Below, piece by piece: positions 16,406 to 25,579 of a DNA stretch of 34,418 bases. Source of the stretch: Candidatus Gordonibacter avicola (GTDB taxonomy: Bacteria; Actinomycetota; Coriobacteriia; Coriobacteriales; Eggerthellaceae); the NCBI GenBank assembly GCA_019113915.1, contig DXGM01000023.1:1-34418 (forward strand), given 5' to 3'. The notes beneath the pieces are model-generated. The model did no database searches. It was not told the origin of the DNA and was given only the letters and a program-made list of their open reading frames with translations. The position numbers and the translations under genes were made by a program. Numbering within the stretch: position 1 is the first letter of the stretch; each line of letters begins with the position of its first letter.

Positions 16406-17326
16406 CTACTGCACTTGCGCCGTGCTGTAGGCCCAGAGGTTGGAGCTGACTGAGAGGACTTCGTCGAAGGTCCAGTGGCGTTCGGTGCGTTCGATGCTGC
16501 CAGGGTCGTTCACGATGAGTTTGCCGTGGCGGTCGATGTCAGTGATCACAATGCAGCACGGGTGGCTGCCGAACGCGCCGCCGCTCACTACGCAGATGAT
16601 GGGGTGGCCGGTGTTTATCTGCCGGCGTACCGCCTGCTCAGAGGCTTCCACCGGGCGTGCGGCCAGGCCGAGTGAGACGGCACCGTCGGTGAGAAGACGC
16701 GTGGGGTCGGGCTCGTCGGCAAACCCAGCGCTTTGGACAAAGGAGGCCACTTCCACAGGCCCCGTCGCGCGGTCACCCGTTACGGCGATGCGCGTCATGG
16801 CCAGCGCGAGCGGCGCGGAACCAGCGGCTCCCAGCGTGCTTTCGGCGTAGGGACGGTCGGCCCACTGGGGGTCTACCTGGTAGAGCTGGGGCACGGTGCC
16901 CTGCTCCCAGGCCGATGAGGGGGTGCTGTGTACCACGACATCATCCGAGCGCGCCTGCAGCACGCCACCTTCGGCAAGTGCTTCATCAACGCTTCCGGTA
17001 AAGCGCTCGGCTATGCCAATCCCCGCGAACGCGGCAGCGAGCGCTACCACTGCCATAAGCATAACTGCCACCAGGATGCGCAGCGGCTCGACCTCGGAGA
17101 GGGTGGGCGTGTCATCAGGGGAGGGAACGTCATGAGCATGCGCAGGGGCCACAGTGCCACTCGTGGGGTAGGGTGCCACACGCCTGCGGGGGGAGTGCGG
17201 CTCGGCTGAGTAGCGCACGCCGCCTACACGGTCGGGCAGTACGTGGCGCTCGGAGGCGTACGGGTCGTGGCGGCTGCCGGAATTGGCGCGCTGGGCCACA
17301 AAGTAGGGAAGCCCTCGGTAGGTCAC
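16406..17326 (-). CDS. Membrane-anchored C39-like peptidase-fold protein lacking the catalytic Cys
   Basis: The 306-residue protein reads leftward from a GTG at 17326 with AAAGGAGG six bases upstream. A ~80-residue Arg/Pro/His-rich cytoplasmic start precedes one transmembrane segment (about residues 83-107). An extracellular domain follows with C39_2-type landmarks: 'QVDPQWADRPYAESTLGAAGS' is recognisable across residues 150-170 in pieces ('DPQWADRPY', 'GAAGSAPLALAM'), then 'GHPIICVVSGG', 'SHPCCIVITDID' and 'KLIVNDPGS'. Where active C39-like peptidases have Gly-Cys-Gly-Pro, this protein has Gly-Ser-Ala-Pro, with Ser170 encoded by TCC. The His (H255) and Asn/Asp (N273-D274) positions are retained. 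It is therefore probably a binding or scaffolding pseudopeptidase, unless Ser acts as nucleophile. No partner gene is adjacent. Confidence 0.75.
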   Translation of the reverse strand: MTYRGLPYFVAQRANSGSRHDPYASERHVLPDRVGGVRYSAEPHSPRRRVAPYPTSGTVAPAHAHDVPSPDDTPTLSEVEPLRILVAVMLMAVVALAAAFAGIGIAERFTGSVDEALAEGGVLQARSDDVVVHSTPSSAWEQGTVPQLYQVDPQWADRPYAESTLGAAGSAPLALAMTRIAVTGDRATGPVEVASFVQSAGFADEPDPTRLLTDGAVSLGLAARPVEASEQAVRRQINTGHPIICVVSGGAFGSHPCCIVITDIDRHGKLIVNDPGSIERTERHWTFDEVLSVSSNLWAYSTAQVQ

Positions 17327-17475
17327 GCCCCGCCTCCTTTCTCGCTGTGATGGGTGGCGCGTCGCGGGAGTTCGCGCGGCGCGGTGGTTTATGGGGTGCG
17401 AGATGGGAGTGTATGCGTTGGCGAGGCGCGCCCCATCGGAGCGGGGCTAACCGTTTCCCGGGCATGTCCGACTAG

Positions 17476-17535
17476 TCAGCGAAACGACACGCGCGACGAC
17501 GGGCCGTCATCTTCGGGCCGTCCGCTGATCTTTTT
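17476..17535 (+). terminator. Terminator-like branched hairpin without an obvious upstream gene
   Basis: TCAGCG (17476-17481) pairs with CGCTGA (17523-17528) and encloses GACGG/CCGTC with inner CC/GG pairs; TCTTTTT follows at 17529-17535. On the plus strand this reads as an intrinsic terminator, yet the gene to its left runs the other way and the serC -10 lies downstream. It may end a small RNA or an antisense transcript. The rest of the 341-bp gap between the C39-like gene and serC shows no gene. Confidence 0.45.
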
Positions 17536-17568
17536 ACGCGCCGCCGCGCAGGAGGGCTGCGCGCATAG

Positions 17569-17574
17569 TACAAT
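17569..17574 (+). promoter_or_regulatory. Probable -10 element of serC
   Basis: TACAAT lies 94 bases before the serC start codon, giving a leader of roughly 85 bases. The same hexamer is used in front of other genes in this window. No clear -35 was found. Confidence 0.45.
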
Positions 17575-17667
17575 GCGTCCCACGAACAGTCTCAACAGCC
17601 GACGACCGCGCACCCTTGGTGGCGCGCGCCGGGCACGCGGGGCACCGCACGAGAAGAAGGAGCGCGC

Positions 17668-18750
17668 ATGGCCAGGGTGTACAACTTTTCAGCAGGTCCC
17701 GCCGTCTTGCCCGAGGAGGTGCTGGCTGAGGCCGCGTCCGAAATGCTCGACTACGCGGGTACGGGCATGTCCGTCATGGAGATGAGCCACCGCTCCAAGG
17801 CGTTCGGCGAGATTATCCAGAACGCTGAGGCTGACCTGCGTGAACTCGTGGGTATCCCCGACAACTATAAGGTGCTGTTCTTGCAAGGTGGTGCCTCGCA
17901 GCAGTTCGCCGCCGTGCCGATGAACCTCATGAAGAACCGCGTGGCTGACTACCTCATCACGGGTTCGTGGGCGAAGAAGGCCTTCAAGGAGGCCAAGATC
18001 TACGGCGACGCCCGCGCCATCGCCAGCAGCGAGGACGAGACGTTCTCCTACATTCCCGACTGCTCTGACCTGGACGTGTCGCCCGACGCCGACTACGTTT
18101 ACATTTGCGAAAATAACACCATCTACGGCACGAAGTTTCACACACTGCCGAACACCAAGGGCAAGGACCTCGTGGCCGACGTGTCGTCGTGCTTCCTTTC
18201 CGAGCCGGTTGACATCACCAAATACGGCGTCATGTACGGCGGCGCGCAGAAAAATATTGGTCCCGCTGGCGTGGTCATCGCCATCATCCGCGAGGACCTC
18301 ATCACGGACGACGTGCTGGAAGGTACGCCCACCATGCTGAAATGGAAGACGCAGGCCGACGCCGATTCACTCTACAACACGCCGCCCGCCTACGGCATCT
18401 ATATCTGCGGCAAGGTGTTCAAGTGGCTGAAAGCCCAGGGCGGCCTTGAGGCCATGCAAGCGCGCAACCAGGAGAAAGCCGCGCTGCTCTACGACTTCCT
18501 CGACCAGAGCACCCTCTTCAGCGGCACGGTGCGCAAAGAGGACCGCTCCCTCATGAACGTTCCGTTCGTCACGGGCGACGCCGACCTCGACGCCGCCTTC
18601 GTAGCTGAAGCCAAAGCCGCCGGCCTAGAGAACCTCAAAGGCCACCGCAGCGTAGGAGGCATGCGAGCCAGCATCTACAACGCCATGCCCAAAGCAGGAG
18701 TAGAAGCCCTCGTACAGTTCATGGACAAGTTCGAACAGGTGCATAAGTAA
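17668..18750 (+). CDS. serC: Phosphoserine aminotransferase
   Basis: This PLP enzyme converts 3-phosphohydroxypyruvate plus glutamate to phosphoserine plus 2-oxoglutarate, the second step of serine synthesis, and has a related role in pyridoxal phosphate synthesis in some bacteria. The 360-residue product begins with the typical 'VYNFSAGPAVLPEEVL' and has 'GGASQQFA' and the Schiff-base lysine K195 in 'YGGAQKNIGPAG'. It ends with 'LKGHRSVGGMRASIYNAMP', the phosphate-binding signature. AAGGAG lies five bases before the ATG. It is cytosolic and dimeric in the family. serA, the preceding pathway step, lies about 8 kb downstream in this window; serB was not seen. It is a single-gene transcription unit bounded by its own promoter and a two-way terminator. 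Confidence 0.97.
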   Translation: MARVYNFSAGPAVLPEEVLAEAASEMLDYAGTGMSVMEMSHRSKAFGEIIQNAEADLRELVGIPDNYKVLFLQGGASQQFAAVPMNLMKNRVADYLITGSWAKKAFKEAKIYGDARAIASSEDETFSYIPDCSDLDVSPDADYVYICENNTIYGTKFHTLPNTKGKDLVADVSSCFLSEPVDITKYGVMYGGAQKNIGPAGVVIAIIREDLITDDVLEGTPTMLKWKTQADADSLYNTPPAYGIYICGKVFKWLKAQGGLEAMQARNQEKAALLYDFLDQSTLFSGTVRKEDRSLMNVPFVTGDADLDAAFVAEAKAAGLENLKGHRSVGGMRASIYNAMPKAGVEALVQFMDKFEQVHK

Positions 18751-18764
18751 TTACCATAAGAAAA

Positions 18765-18797
18765 GAAGGGGGACGACGTTCACGCATCGCCCCCCTT
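18765..18797. terminator. Bidirectional terminator between serC and hepT
   Basis: GAAGGGGG (18765-18772) pairs with CCCCCTTC (18790-18797), with an inner CGA/TCG helix after a bulged A. On the plus strand the following bases are GTATTCTCT. On the minus strand TTTTCTT follows the stem, which is the better U-tract, so it probably ends the leftward toxin-antitoxin transcript as well as serC. Confidence 0.8.
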
Positions 18798-18821
18798 CGT
18801 ATTCTCTGAGTAATCTATCTG

Positions 18822-19154
18822 CTAAGTAATAATCTTTTCAAGCATCTCTTTCAGTGCAGGAAAATCGTCCGACACCGTTGCGTACACATCCTCCATGCGC
18901 AACGTCTGATACTTATGCGCGGCAACATCCCTGAACCCTGCGATTGCTTTCCAAGGTACGTGCGCATTCTTGGCGCGAAAATCGTTGTCGAGGTTCTTAA
19001 CCAGTTCACCAATATTAATAACGGTCATGCAGACCGCGCGTTTACGCATTTCATCAGCGAGAAAAGAATCCAAATCGATGCCATCCATCAGGCTGGATGC
19101 GATGGCAATTTCGCTCAGCATCTTTTGAAGGACCTGCTCGTTTTTACCGTTCAT
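18822..19154 (-). CDS. hepT: HepT-like HEPN toxin (ribonuclease)
   Basis: The 110-residue all-alpha protein carries the HEPN catalytic motif R-x4-H-x-Y as R75-DVAA-H80-K-Y82, in the context 'GFRDVAAHKYQTL'. It matches the HepT/DUF86 family. In the type VII HepT-MntA toxin-antitoxin systems the HEPN protein is an RNA-cutting toxin and the tyrosine of this motif is AMPylated by the partner nucleotidyltransferase. Here the MntA-like gene lies immediately upstream and overlaps it by 11 bases, so the two are translationally coupled. Genomically it sits between serC and ilvD, two biosynthetic units, in the opposite direction, as expected for an inserted defence or stability module. Confidence 0.9.
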   Translation of the reverse strand: MNGKNEQVLQKMLSEIAIASSLMDGIDLDSFLADEMRKRAVCMTVINIGELVKNLDNDFRAKNAHVPWKAIAGFRDVAAHKYQTLRMEDVYATVSDDFPALKEMLEKIIT

Positions 19155-19431
19155 AGAGCGTGACCGTTTCGCCTATTTCAAGGAAGGAATCCTCGGGAAG
19201 TGGTGCATGCAGAAGATCAACTGGCACGCCAAGTTTCTCTTCGAGCTGCATACGAAGAGAGGAAATCGTAAGAAGCGAAACCGCAAGTGAAGTGAACTCT
19301 ACCAGCAGGTCAACGTCGCTCGCGTCGGTTTGGTCGTTGCGCGCATACGAGCCAAAGAGGTCAATCTTCCTCACAGGATAATCGCGCACCGTTTCGCTTA
19401 CATTCTTGGTAATAGTAGGTATGTCAAGCAT
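19144..19431 (-). CDS. mntA: MntA-like nucleotidyltransferase antitoxin
   Basis: The small (95-residue) minimal nucleotidyltransferase has the fold signature GS-x10-DxD ('FGSYARN', then 'SDVDLLVEF'), residues ~27-41. In characterised pairs this protein transfers AMP groups onto the HepT tyrosine and neutralises it. The ATG at 19431 is preferred over the GTG at 19437 because GAAAGGG is then 7 bases upstream; from the GTG the spacing would be about one base. Its 3' end overlaps hepT by 11 bases. ATCATA on the plus strand (19462-19467), i.e. TATGAT leftward, may be the operon's -10 element. Confidence 0.9.
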   Translation of the reverse strand: MLDIPTITKNVSETVRDYPVRKIDLFGSYARNDQTDASDVDLLVEFTSLAVSLLTISSLRMQLEEKLGVPVDLLHAPLPEDSFLEIGETVTLYER

Positions 19432-19461
19432 CTGCACACCCTTTCACGTAGCAACAATACG

Positions 19462-19467
19462 ATCATA
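19462..19467 (-). promoter_or_regulatory. Possible -10 element of the mntA-hepT operon
   Basis: Read leftward the hexamer is TATGAT, about 30 bases before the mntA start codon. No confident -35 was identified. Confidence 0.4.
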
Positions 19468-19520
19468 CCATATCAGCCCACACGGAGAGGGCGGCCGTCG
19501 TTTGTTACGGTACTGCTTTT

Positions 19521-19543
19521 CACGAAAGCGAACTCCTTTCGTG
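19521..19543. promoter_or_regulatory. Inverted repeat, first of three before ilvD
   Basis: CACGAAAG (19521-19528) and CTTTCGTG (19536-19543) form a perfect 8-bp dyad. It lies between the leftward mntA promoter and the rightward ilvD promoter, so it could be an operator for either. Confidence 0.45.
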
Positions 19544-19560
19544 TGAATTTCGCGCGGGGT

Positions 19561-19577
19561 AGTTTGATTGTCAAACT
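19561..19577. promoter_or_regulatory. Inverted repeat just upstream of the ilvD -35
   Basis: AGTTTGA-ttg-TCAAACT is a perfect 7-bp dyad, followed by TTTTTG. It is an operator-like site or a weak low-GC terminator protecting the ilvD promoter region from upstream read-through. Confidence 0.45.
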
Positions 19578-19582
19578 TTTTG

Positions 19583-19610
19583 TTGCGTGGTGGGGGTTAA
19601 GGGGTATACT
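19583..19610 (+). promoter_or_regulatory. Promoter of the ilvD leader transcript
   Basis: TTGCGT (19583-19588) and TATACT (19605-19610) are spaced by 16 bases and place transcription initiation near 19617, immediately before the T-box-like leader. This is the best -35/-10 pair in the window. Confidence 0.65.
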
Positions 19611-19618
19611 AACCCCCA
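19591..19618. promoter_or_regulatory. Operator-like inverted repeat spanning the ilvD -10
   Basis: TGGGGGTTA (19591-19599) and TAACCCCCA (19610-19618) are a perfect 9-bp dyad whose 10-base centre contains most of the -10 hexamer. A protein bound here would block RNA polymerase; which one is unknown. Confidence 0.55.
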
Positions 19619-19631
19619 ACAACTTCATACG

Positions 19632-19915
19632 AAATGCGTTGACGAGGACAGTAGGGACTAACCCATCTTCAGAGAGCCGGCGGGTGCTGCGAGCCGGTGG
19701 TGGGCGGCCTGAACGCCACCTCCGAGCAGTTCGGTGCGAACGTTGCGCGACGTCGACGGACGATCTCCGGCGGCGCGCGGAGCAAGTAGTCTGAACCGGC
19801 GACTCCGTTATCAGTCCGATCGAGCACGACCGCTGCGGCACGCTGTCGCAGGGTACGTTCGTTGCTCCCTTCCTTCTGAGGTCCTGGTGCAGGCTATCTG
19901 CGGCGGGATTTTTTT
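19632..19915 (+). ncRNA. T-box-like leader upstream of ilvD
   Basis: Stem I landmarks of T-box riboswitches appear in order. First comes GACGAGGACAGTAG (19641-19654: K-turn strand and AGTA of the specifier loop), then AGAGAGCCGG (19671-19680: AG bulge). The apical hairpin CCGGC/GCCGG has loop GGGTGCTGCGA (19677-19697). Then come GAAC-GCC-A and CCTCCGAG (19711-19726), matching the 3' specifier-loop pattern. Aligned with known leaders, where the codon immediately precedes the A, the specifier is GCC (alanine, 19715-19717). CCGTTATC (19805-19812) resembles stem III. A canonical antiterminator box with TGGNACC is not seen: the corresponding stretch (19849-19870) reads AGGGTACG...CTCCCT with the bulge apparently absent. 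A terminator ends the leader. Confidence 0.72.
19882..19915 (+). terminator. Leader terminator (attenuator) before ilvD
   Basis: TCCTG-GT-GCAG (19882-19892) pairs with CTGC-GG-CGGGA (19898-19908) around a 5-nt loop, with one G-G mismatch, followed by seven T (19909-19915). Position between the T-box-like stem I and the ilvD ribosome binding site fits transcription attenuation. TGGT occurs in the 5' arm (19885-19888). Confidence 0.7.
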
Positions 19916-19974
19916 ATGGGCAGAATCACCCGAGCCCCTGTTCGGGGGCGCGGTAGAGAGAAAGGATCGGACGC

Positions 19975-21657
19975 ATGCAGCGAAGAAGCGAAGCGGTAAC
20001 CACCGGTGTCGCGCGCGCACCGCACCGCAGCCTGCTGAAGGCCGACGGCATCACCGACGAGGAACTGACGCGGCCCCTCGTTGCGGTGGTTAACTCGCGC
20101 AACGACATCATTCCAGGTCACAACAACCTCGACAAAATTGCCGAAGCCGTGAAGGCGGGCATCTACATGGCCGGCGGGGTGCCGTTCGAGATTTCCACCA
20201 TTGGCGTGTGCGACGGCATCGCCATGAACCACGAGGGCATGCACTATTCGCTCGTGTCGCGCGAGGTCATCGCCGACAGCGTGGAGTGCGCGGTGCAGGG
20301 CCACGCCTTCGACGCCATGGTGTGCATCCCGAACTGCGACAAAATTGTGCCGGGAATGCTTTTGGGCGCGCTGCGCGTGAACATTCCCACGGTGTTTGTG
20401 TCGGGCGGCCCCATGCTCGCGGGCAAGCAGCCAGGTGGGTGCGGCCCCACGACCGATCTCAACACGCTCTTCGACGGCGCGGCCGCCGTGCAAAACAGCA
20501 CCATGACCGAGGCCGAGCTCAAGTACTACGAGGACACCGCGTGCCCCACCTGTGGCAGCTGTTCTGGCATGTTTACGGCGAACTCCATGAACTGCCTGTG
20601 TGAGGCGCTCGGCATTGCGCTGCCGGGCAACGGTACCATCCCGGCGGTGTACTCCGAGCGCATTCGCCTGGCGAAGCATGCGGGCATGAAGGTGATGGAA
20701 CTCTTGGAGCAGGGCATGTGCGCCCGCGACATCGTGAGTGCGGCGGCCATCCACAACGCCATGGAATGCGACATGGCCTTCGGCGGCTCCACGAACACGG
20801 TGCTGCACCTCACGGCCATCGCGCGCGAGGCGGGGCATCCCATCACGATGGACGACTGGGACGCGGCAAGCGCGCGCACCCCACATCTTGTGAAGTTGCA
20901 GCCCTCCGGCCCGCGGCCGCTGTCCGACCTCTACGAGGTGGGCGGTGTGCCGGTGGTCATCGCCGAGCTGGACAAGCTGGGCCTCATTGACTGCTCGGCC
21001 ATCACGTGCATGGGGAAGATGGGTGAGTACCTGGACTACATGGCGGCGCACTGCGCGGGCGCCGACGGCGATGTGGTGCGCGCGTACGACAATCCGTTCT
21101 CCCCGGTGGGAGCCCTGCGCGTGCTCCACGGCAACCTCGCGCCCGACGGCGCCATCGTGAAGAAGTCGGCCGTCGACCCCTCCATGCTCACCCACACCGG
21201 CCCCGCGCGCGTGTTCAACAGCGAAGAGGAAGCCTGCGCGGCCATCAACGCTGACGCTATCAAGCCGGGCGATGTCGTGGTCATCCGCTACGAAGGCCCC
21301 AAGGGCGGCCCCGGTATGCGCGAGATGCTCACCCCCACATCCTCCATCGTGGGCATGGGCCTGTCCACCAGCGTGGCGCTCATCACCGACGGCCGTTTCT
21401 CGGGTGCGACGAAAGGCCCGGCCGTGGGCCACGTGAGCCCCGAAGCCGCGGCGGGCGGCCCCATTGCGCTCATCGAAGAGGGCGACTCGGTGACCGTGGA
21501 TATCGAGGGCGGCGCGCTCACGCTGAACATTGACGACGCGGAACTTGAGCGCCGCCGCGCCGCGTGGCAACCGCCCGCACCCAAGCACAACCACGGCGTG
21601 CTCGCGAAGTACGCCAAGCTGGTCTCTTCTGCAGATAAGGGGGCGTATGTGTCATGA
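19975..21657 (+). CDS. ilvD: Dihydroxy-acid dehydratase
   Basis: IlvD dehydrates 2,3-dihydroxy-isovalerate and -methylvalerate to the 2-keto acids in valine and isoleucine synthesis. The 560-residue product has '[15 protein letters not shown]', '[11 protein letters not shown]' (C121) and '[18 protein letters not shown]' (C190-C196). The N-terminal '[10 protein letters not shown]' has Gly where [2Fe-2S]-type enzymes carry a third cluster cysteine. This suggests the oxygen-labile [4Fe-4S] type, fitting an anaerobe; the point rests on remembered family knowledge. AAAGGA lies eight bases before the ATG. The stop overlaps the ilvB start (ATGA). Regulation is probably through the upstream T-box-like leader and the operator-like dyads at its promoter. 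Confidence 0.96.
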   Translation: MQRRSEAVTTGVARAPHRSLLKADGITDEELTRPLVAVVNSRNDIIPGHNNLDKIAEAVKAGIYMAGGVPFEISTIGVCDGIAMNHEGMHYSLVSREVIADSVECAVQGHAFDAMVCIPNCDKIVPGMLLGALRVNIPTVFVSGGPMLAGKQPGGCGPTTDLNTLFDGAAAVQNSTMTEAELKYYEDTACPTCGSCSGMFTANSMNCLCEALGIALPGNGTIPAVYSERIRLAKHAGMKVMELLEQGMCARDIVSAAAIHNAMECDMAFGGSTNTVLHLTAIAREAGHPITMDDWDAASARTPHLVKLQPSGPRPLSDLYEVGGVPVVIAELDKLGLIDCSAITCMGKMGEYLDYMAAHCAGADGDVVRAYDNPFSPVGALRVLHGNLAPDGAIVKKSAVDPSMLTHTGPARVFNSEEEACAAINADAIKPGDVVVIRYEGPKGGPGMREMLTPTSSIVGMGLSTSVALITDGRFSGATKGPAVGHVSPEAAAGGPIALIEEGDSVTVDIEGGALTLNIDDAELERRRAAWQPPAPKHNHGVLAKYAKLVSSADKGAYVS

Positions 21658-23690
21658 CGAACTCACACAAGACTTCAGAAGCCGGCGCGTCGCCCGCCAA
21701 GCGCACGCAGCAGCCCGCACCGAAGCCCGGTGCCACGGCGGCAGCCGTCGGCGCGCCGCGTGGCCTCGGCAGCAAGAACCCCAAGCAGGGCCACACCATG
21801 ACTGGCGCGCAGGCTGTGGTGGCCTCGCTTGAGGCTGAAGGCGTCGACCTCGTGTTCGGCTACCCGGGCGGCCAAGCCATCAAGATTTACGACGCGCTTT
21901 ACGACTCCACCCAGATCACGCACGTGCTCGCGCGCCACGAGCAGGGCGCCGTGCACGAGGCCGACGGCTATGCGCGCGCAACCGGCAACGTGGGCGTGGC
22001 CATTGTGACCAGCGGCCCCGGTGCCACGAACACGGTTACCGGCATTGCGACTGCCTACATGGACAGCGTGCCGCTGGTGGTGGTCACCGGCCAGGTGCCG
22101 CGCGGCGTCATCGGCACCGACTCGTTCCAGGAATCCGACATCGTGGGCATCACCATGCCCGTTGTGAAACACAGCTATCTCTTGCAAACGGTGGAAGAAC
22201 TGCCCTCCACGTTCCGCGAGGCGTTCCATATTGCTAAGACGGGGCGTCCCGGCCCGGTGCTCATTGACATTCCGTCGGACTTGGCGTCCGAAGAACTGGT
22301 GTTTTCGTACCCCGACGACGTGAACCTGCCGTCGTACAAGCCCACGTATCGCGGTAACGCGAAGCAGATAAGGCAGGCGGTGGCGCGCATCGAACGCGCG
22401 GAACGCCCGGTAATCTACGCGGGCGGCGGCATCGTGTCGTCCGGCGCGGCCGATGAACTGCGCGCGCTCGCGGAAATCATGCAAATCCCCGTGGTCACCA
22501 CGCTTATGGGCAAGGGCGCGTTTCCCGCGTCGCACCCGCTCAACCTGGGTCCGGTGGGCATGCATGGCTCGAAGTACGCGAACCTCGCCATGACTGAAAG
22601 CGACCTCATCATTGCGGCGGGCGCGCGCTTCTCCGACCGCGTGACCGGCAAACTTTCCGAATTCGCGCCGCACGCCGACGTCATCCACATCGACATCGAC
22701 CCGGCCGAAATTGGCAAGGTGCGCGCCGTGCAAATACCTATCGTCGGCGACCTCAAAGGCGTGCTCGGCGGCGTGGTGGCGCAGCTGCGCAAGGAGAGCG
22801 CGCAGCCAGCCACCGAGAAGTGGGTCGCACAGATTGCCGAGTGGTGCAGCCGCTTCCCGTTCTACCACCACGCGGTGGGCGATAGTCCGGACGAAATTGT
22901 GCCTGAGCTGGTCATGCGGACGCTGTCTGAGCTGCTGGACCCGCAGAAGAGCATCGTGGTGACCGAGGTGGGTCAGCACCAGATGTGGGCGGCGCAGAGC
23001 ATCGACCGCGAAGTGCCGCGCTCGTTCATTTCCTCGGGCGGCCTCGGCACCATGGGCTTTGGGTTCCCGGCGGCCATCGGCGCGGCCATCGGGTGTCCCG
23101 ACAAGCAGGTGGTGTGCGTGGCGGGCGACGGATCGTTCCAGATGAACAGCCAGGAAATGGCCACGGCCGCTATCCACGGCGTGCCGGTGAAGGTGCTCAT
23201 CATGGACAACCGCTGCCTTGGCATGGTGCGTCAGTGGCAAAAGCTGTTCTACGACGAGCGGTACTCGTCCACGCTGCTGGACGCCAACCCCGATTTCGTG
23301 AAGCTGGCCGACGCGTACGGCTGGGCGGGCGAGCGCGTGGAAGATCCGCACGAGGTGTCCGCCGCGCTTGAGTGCATGTTGGCTGCTGAGGGCCCGTATC
23401 TTTTGGATGTGGCCATCGCGCGCGACCAGAACGTGTATCCCATGGTGGCGCCGGGTCGCGCGCTCGACGACGTGATGGGGGCCATCGACGTGGCGGTGGG
23501 TGCCGTGCGCACCGATGTGCCCGCGCGTGATGTGCACGTGGCTGGCATGGAACCTTCGCCCTGCGCGAAGGTGGATGCCCAGTTCGGCGGCCGCTGGAAG
23601 AGTGACCCGAACGACACGGCCCCGCGCGAGGGCGAGGAGCCGCTGACCGACGCGCCCGAAGACGACGGCAGGGAAGGGGGAGCCCGATGA
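21654..23690 (+). CDS. ilvB: Acetolactate synthase large subunit, with N- and C-terminal extensions
   Basis: This ThDP/FAD enzyme condenses two pyruvates, or pyruvate with 2-oxobutyrate. The core starts at '[24 protein letters not shown]' (two overlapping signatures), has the ThDP-activating Glu in '[19 protein letters not shown]', '[18 protein letters not shown]', the FAD region, and the ThDP/Mg motif '[11 protein letters not shown]' followed by '[13 protein letters not shown]'. The start at 21654 overlaps the ilvD stop, implying coupling, and adds a 48-residue Ala/Pro/Lys-rich leader; an internal ATG at 21798 gives a conventional start. The last ~70 residues after '[13 protein letters not shown]' are a polar tail not expected in the family. 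Total length is 678 residues versus the usual ~560-590. The regulatory subunit gene follows with a 4-base overlap. Confidence 0.95.
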   Translation: MTNSHKTSEAGASPAKRTQQPAPKPGATAAAVGAPRGLGSKNPKQGHTMTGAQAVVASLEAEGVDLVFGYPGGQAIKIYDALYDSTQITHVLARHEQGAVHEADGYARATGNVGVAIVTSGPGATNTVTGIATAYMDSVPLVVVTGQVPRGVIGTDSFQESDIVGITMPVVKHSYLLQTVEELPSTFREAFHIAKTGRPGPVLIDIPSDLASEELVFSYPDDVNLPSYKPTYRGNAKQIRQAVARIERAERPVIYAGGGIVSSGAADELRALAEIMQIPVVTTLMGKGAFPASHPLNLGPVGMHGSKYANLAMTESDLIIAAGARFSDRVTGKLSEFAPHADVIHIDIDPAEIGKVRAVQIPIVGDLKGVLGGVVAQLRKESAQPATEKWVAQIAEWCSRFPFYHHAVGDSPDEIVPELVMRTLSELLDPQKSIVVTEVGQHQMWAAQSIDREVPRSFISSGGLGTMGFGFPAAIGAAIGCPDKQVVCVAGDGSFQMNSQEMATAAIHGVPVKVLIMDNRCLGMVRQWQKLFYDERYSSTLLDANPDFVKLADAYGWAGERVEDPHEVSAALECMLAAEGPYLLDVAIARDQNVYPMVAPGRALDDVMGAIDVAVGAVRTDVPARDVHVAGMEPSPCAKVDAQFGGRWKSDPNDTAPREGEEPLTDAPEDDGREGGAR

Positions 23691-24172
23691 AACACATTCT
23701 CTCGGTCTTGGTGGAAAACAAACCCGGCGTGCTCTCGCGTGTGACCGGCCTCATCTCGCGGCGCGGCTTCAACATTGAGTCGCTGTCGGTGGGCCCCACC
23801 GAAGACCCTACCATGTCGCGCGTAACCGCCATCGTGAAGGCCGACGACGTGGCGTATGAACAGATCACCAAGCAGTTACACAAGCTCATCAGCGTGCACA
23901 AAATCACCGACCTCACCGACGAGGGCGCCATCGAGCGCGAACTGGTGCTGTTCAAGGTGAACGCAAGCCCCGACCGCCGCAACGAAATCATCGAGATAGC
24001 CAACATCTTCCGCGCGAAAATTGTCGACGTGGGGAAAAGCTCGCTCATGATTGAAGCCACCGGCGACGAGGACAAACTCAAAGGCCTCGAAGACCTCTTC
24101 CGCGCCTACGGCATCAAAGAAATCACCCGCACCGGCAAAATTGCGATGTCAAGAAATAGTAAGGACGTTTGA
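23687..24172 (+). CDS. ilvN: Acetolactate synthase small (regulatory) subunit
   Basis: The 161-residue protein has an N-terminal ACT domain ('LSVLVENKPGVLSRVTGLIS', 'RRGFNIESLSVGPTED') and a second ACT-like C-terminal domain. It is the standard ilvN/ilvH long form. It activates the large subunit and confers valine feedback inhibition. The ATG overlaps the ilvB stop (ATGA) and GGGAAGGGGG is just upstream, so it is coupled with ilvB. It is the last gene before a 322-bp repeat-containing gap that separates it from ilvC. Confidence 0.96.
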   Translation: MKHILSVLVENKPGVLSRVTGLISRRGFNIESLSVGPTEDPTMSRVTAIVKADDVAYEQITKQLHKLISVHKITDLTDEGAIERELVLFKVNASPDRRNEIIEIANIFRAKIVDVGKSSLMIEATGDEDKLKGLEDLFRAYGIKEITRTGKIAMSRNSKDV

Positions 24173-24180
24173 TGTACCTC

Positions 24181-24259
24181 TTGTCATCCTGAGCGAAGCG
24201 CCGAAGGCGCGAAGTCGCGACGCGAAGCTAGTCCCGTAGGGGAAGGATCCCGAGCGGCG
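24181..24259. repeat. Dispersed-type repeat, copy 1 (ilvN-ilvC gap)
   Basis: It begins TTGTCATCCTGAGCGAAGCG and ends GAAGGATCCCGAGCGGCG, with a longer variable centre than the other two copies. It starts nine bases after the ilvN stop. Confidence 0.75.
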
Positions 24260-24266
24260 CCTAGGT

Positions 24267-25490
<1,224 letters not shown>

Positions 25491-25533
25491 GGTTCAGCGA
25501 GCCTGCGGATTCAAGACACTTCCATGGCACGCC

Positions 25534-25563
25534 GACGGCGGGTGCGATCGTGCGCCCGCCGTC
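25534..25563. promoter_or_regulatory. Inverted repeat between ilvC and the HipA-like gene
   Basis: GACGGCGGG (25534-25542) and CCCGCCGTC (25555-25563) form a perfect 9-bp dyad directly before the TG-TACAAT promoter element. It lacks a U-run, so it is either a weak ilvC terminator or an operator for the downstream kinase gene. Confidence 0.5.
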
Positions 25564-25564
25564 G

Positions 25565-25573
25565 TGCTACAAT
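25565..25573 (+). promoter_or_regulatory. Extended -10 promoter of the HipA-like gene
   Basis: TG-C-TACAAT ends at 25573. Normal initiation about 7 bases later falls on the A of the ATG at 25580, so the mRNA would be leaderless. Confidence 0.6.
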
Positions 25574-25579
25574 GCCTGC

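Noticed and set aside
19894..23537. Very long leftward open frames opposite ilvD and ilvB
   Set aside because: They are mirror frames of strongly GC-biased genes, have His/Arg/Val-rich meaningless products, and lack ribosome binding sites.
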